The notes under the pieces were generated by a model that ran no database searches, had not been told where the DNA came from, and saw only the letters and a program-made list of their open reading frames with translations. From Ascaphus truei (taxonomy: Eukaryota; Chordata; Amphibia; Anura; Ascaphidae), in contig CM071586.1 in NCBI GenBank assembly GCA_036426205.1, positions 7,928,359 through 7,992,358 on the forward strand: a DNA stretch of 64,000 nt, given 5' to 3'. A program made the position numbers and the translations under genes. Of this stretch, positions 63,138-64,000 are shown in pieces (position 1 is the first letter of the stretch; each line of letters opens with the position of its first letter).

Positions 63138-63317
63138 GGGTAGATGACTTGTAGTTATGTGGCAGGTAATAGTAGTAGGGGGGTGATTACATGGCTGGTA
63201 ACAGTAGTATGGCGGTAGGTAACTGATAGTGAGGCAGCATATAACTCGTAGTGAGCTGGTAGAGAAGTAGTAATACGAGTGGATAGGGGCTGAACCTCTT
63301 TGCCTTTTTTTCTGTAG

Positions 63318-63428
63318 GTGTGAATTGCGAGCACAATTATGACGACTGCGCCAGTAACCCGTGTGACTACGGGGAGTGCAGGGATGGCATCAACAGATAC
63401 GACTGCGTCTGCAAACCAGGATTCACAG
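63318..63428 (+). CDS. NOTCH3: NOTCH3-like exon: end of EGF15, EGF16
   Basis: A 111-bp phase 1-1 exon with TCTGTAG acceptor and GTGAGG donor. It gives the sixth cysteine of EGF15 (VNCEH) and cysteines 1-5 of EGF16 ([14 protein letters not shown]...), which includes an O-glucose site CASNPC and the segment [11 protein letters not shown], strongly NOTCH3-like. The upstream intron (491 bp) contains a 174-bp hAT-type MITE with perfect 8-bp target duplications. No disruption is seen. Confidence 0.9.
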
Positions 63429-63657
63429 GTGAGGGGCTCTGCAGGGGGACATTGGGGTGGGATTGAGGGGACGTTGGTAGGATCTTCCTGGAAGGGAGAG
63501 ACTCTGTGGGGTAGTGGCGGGTTAAGGAACTGTCTGCACAACATTGGAGACGCTCAGCAGGGCTTGGCAACTGCTTGTGGTTCAGCGCAAGCTCTTCAGA
63601 TCTTCCCTGCTGATCTTGTTCCCCTGACGTCCCCCACCCACCTCTCCCTATCTCTAG

Positions 63658-63865
63658 GTCCTCTCTGCAATGTGGAGGTTTCCCCCTGCGCCTCTAACCC
63701 GTGCCGCGCGGGAGGGACCTGTGAGGTTCGGCAGAGCGCGTTCCGCTGCCTGTGTCCCGAGGGGGGCGGGGCCCGTGACATGTTCTGCAACCCCACCCAG
63801 GACCAGGATAGGGCTCTCTGTGTGGCGGGGTGTGTGAACGGAGTATGCCGCAAAGTTACAGATGG
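63658..63865 (+). CDS. NOTCH3: NOTCH3-like exon: end of EGF16, EGF17, start of EGF18
   Basis: Last exon in the window, 208 bp, with a CTCTAG acceptor; the donor GTGAGT after GATGG gives a phase 2 end, unlike the phase 1 junctions before it. It completes EGF16 (PLCNVE) and encodes EGF17 (SPCASNPCRAGGTC...) with both an O-glucose and an O-fucose consensus, then the start of EGF18 (CVAGCVNGVC). EGF17 has VSPC in place of the usual acidic calcium-binding entry. The part after CLCPEG is longer and less regular than a typical EGF repeat (GGGARDMFC, then NPTQDQDRALC). That region is also unusual in human NOTCH3. The gene continues beyond the window. Confidence 0.85.
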
Positions 63866-63956
63866 GTGAGTGCTCTCAAACTACTGCCCAGCCCCCAATC
63901 GCACCTCCCATGTCTCCTCTCATGCCTCCCCAGCCCCCTCTTTTTGATGTCCGTCT

Positions 63957-63984
63957 CCCCCCCCCCCCCCCCCCCCCCCCCCCC
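63957..63984 (+). repeat. Poly-C run, 28 bases
   Basis: Uninterrupted C28 followed by a C-rich tract to the window end, in the intron after the EGF17 exon. Confidence 0.9.
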
Positions 63985-64000
63985 TCTCCCCTCCCCCCCC

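Overview
The window is vertebrate nuclear DNA, most likely from an amphibian with an expanded, repeat-rich genome (probably a frog or toad). That is an inference from three things. The only host gene is a Notch receptor with GT-AG introns. The repeat mix is L2 and CR1 LINEs, L1/Tx1-type LINEs, Penelope-like elements, Tc1, hAT, PIF/Harbinger and T2-like elements, and Ty3/gypsy-type LTR elements. There are also long microsatellites. There is no bacterial gene organisation, CRISPR array or operon.

Host gene: six exons on the + strand between 55684 and 63865 encode EGF repeats 10 (part) to 18 (start) of a Notch receptor, best matched to NOTCH3. All splice sites are GT/AG, the reading frame is intact, and every junction but the last is phase 1. 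These exons cover the ligand-binding EGF11-12 region. Earlier exons (signal peptide to EGF10) are not seen in the upstream 55.6 kb, so the preceding intron is at least that long and is built almost wholly of transposons.

Layout. 1-6.4 kb: L2 fragment, hAT-like elements sitting in or carrying minisatellites, two LTR-like units. 6.5-12.4 kb: tRNA-derived SINEs, RTE and L2 fragments, an 830-bp purine-rich minisatellite, a 165-bp-arm inverted repeat, a decayed hAT transposase. 12.4-15.3 kb: a broken L1/Tx1 element with two insertions. 16.5-26.5 kb: Harbinger-like MITE, long CA/GT and pyrimidine repeats, a hAT MITE split by an L2 element, CR1. 26.8-32.7 kb: hAT MITE, L2, and a minus-strand Ty3/gypsy pol interrupted by a 962-bp insertion with a 16-bp target duplication. 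33.0-39.0 kb: an 858-bp solo LTR and a complete two-LTR element whose only visible coding capacity is a long coiled-coil protein. 39.0-48.8 kb: L1/Tx1, Penelope endonuclease fragments, duplicated GTCCC-rich units, an L1/Tx1-L2 chimera and a dead full-length Tc1. 48.8-55.6 kb: foldback elements, L2, RTE and MITEs. 55.7-64 kb: the NOTCH3 exons and their introns, one of which carries two CR1 copies head to head.

The most interesting thread is a recurrent short motif resembling a hammerhead ribozyme core (CUGANGA-like, hairpin, GAA, then a self-complementary hexamer). It appears at about ten places, several beside Penelope-like sequence. The hexamer differs between copies (ACGCGT, ACTAGT, ACATGT) but stays palindromic. 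One copy at 54553-54607 also has an 11-bp stem I and a GUC cleavage triplet. Established work describes Penelope-associated hammerheads with very short stem III that cleave as dimers; assigning these copies to that class is my inference.
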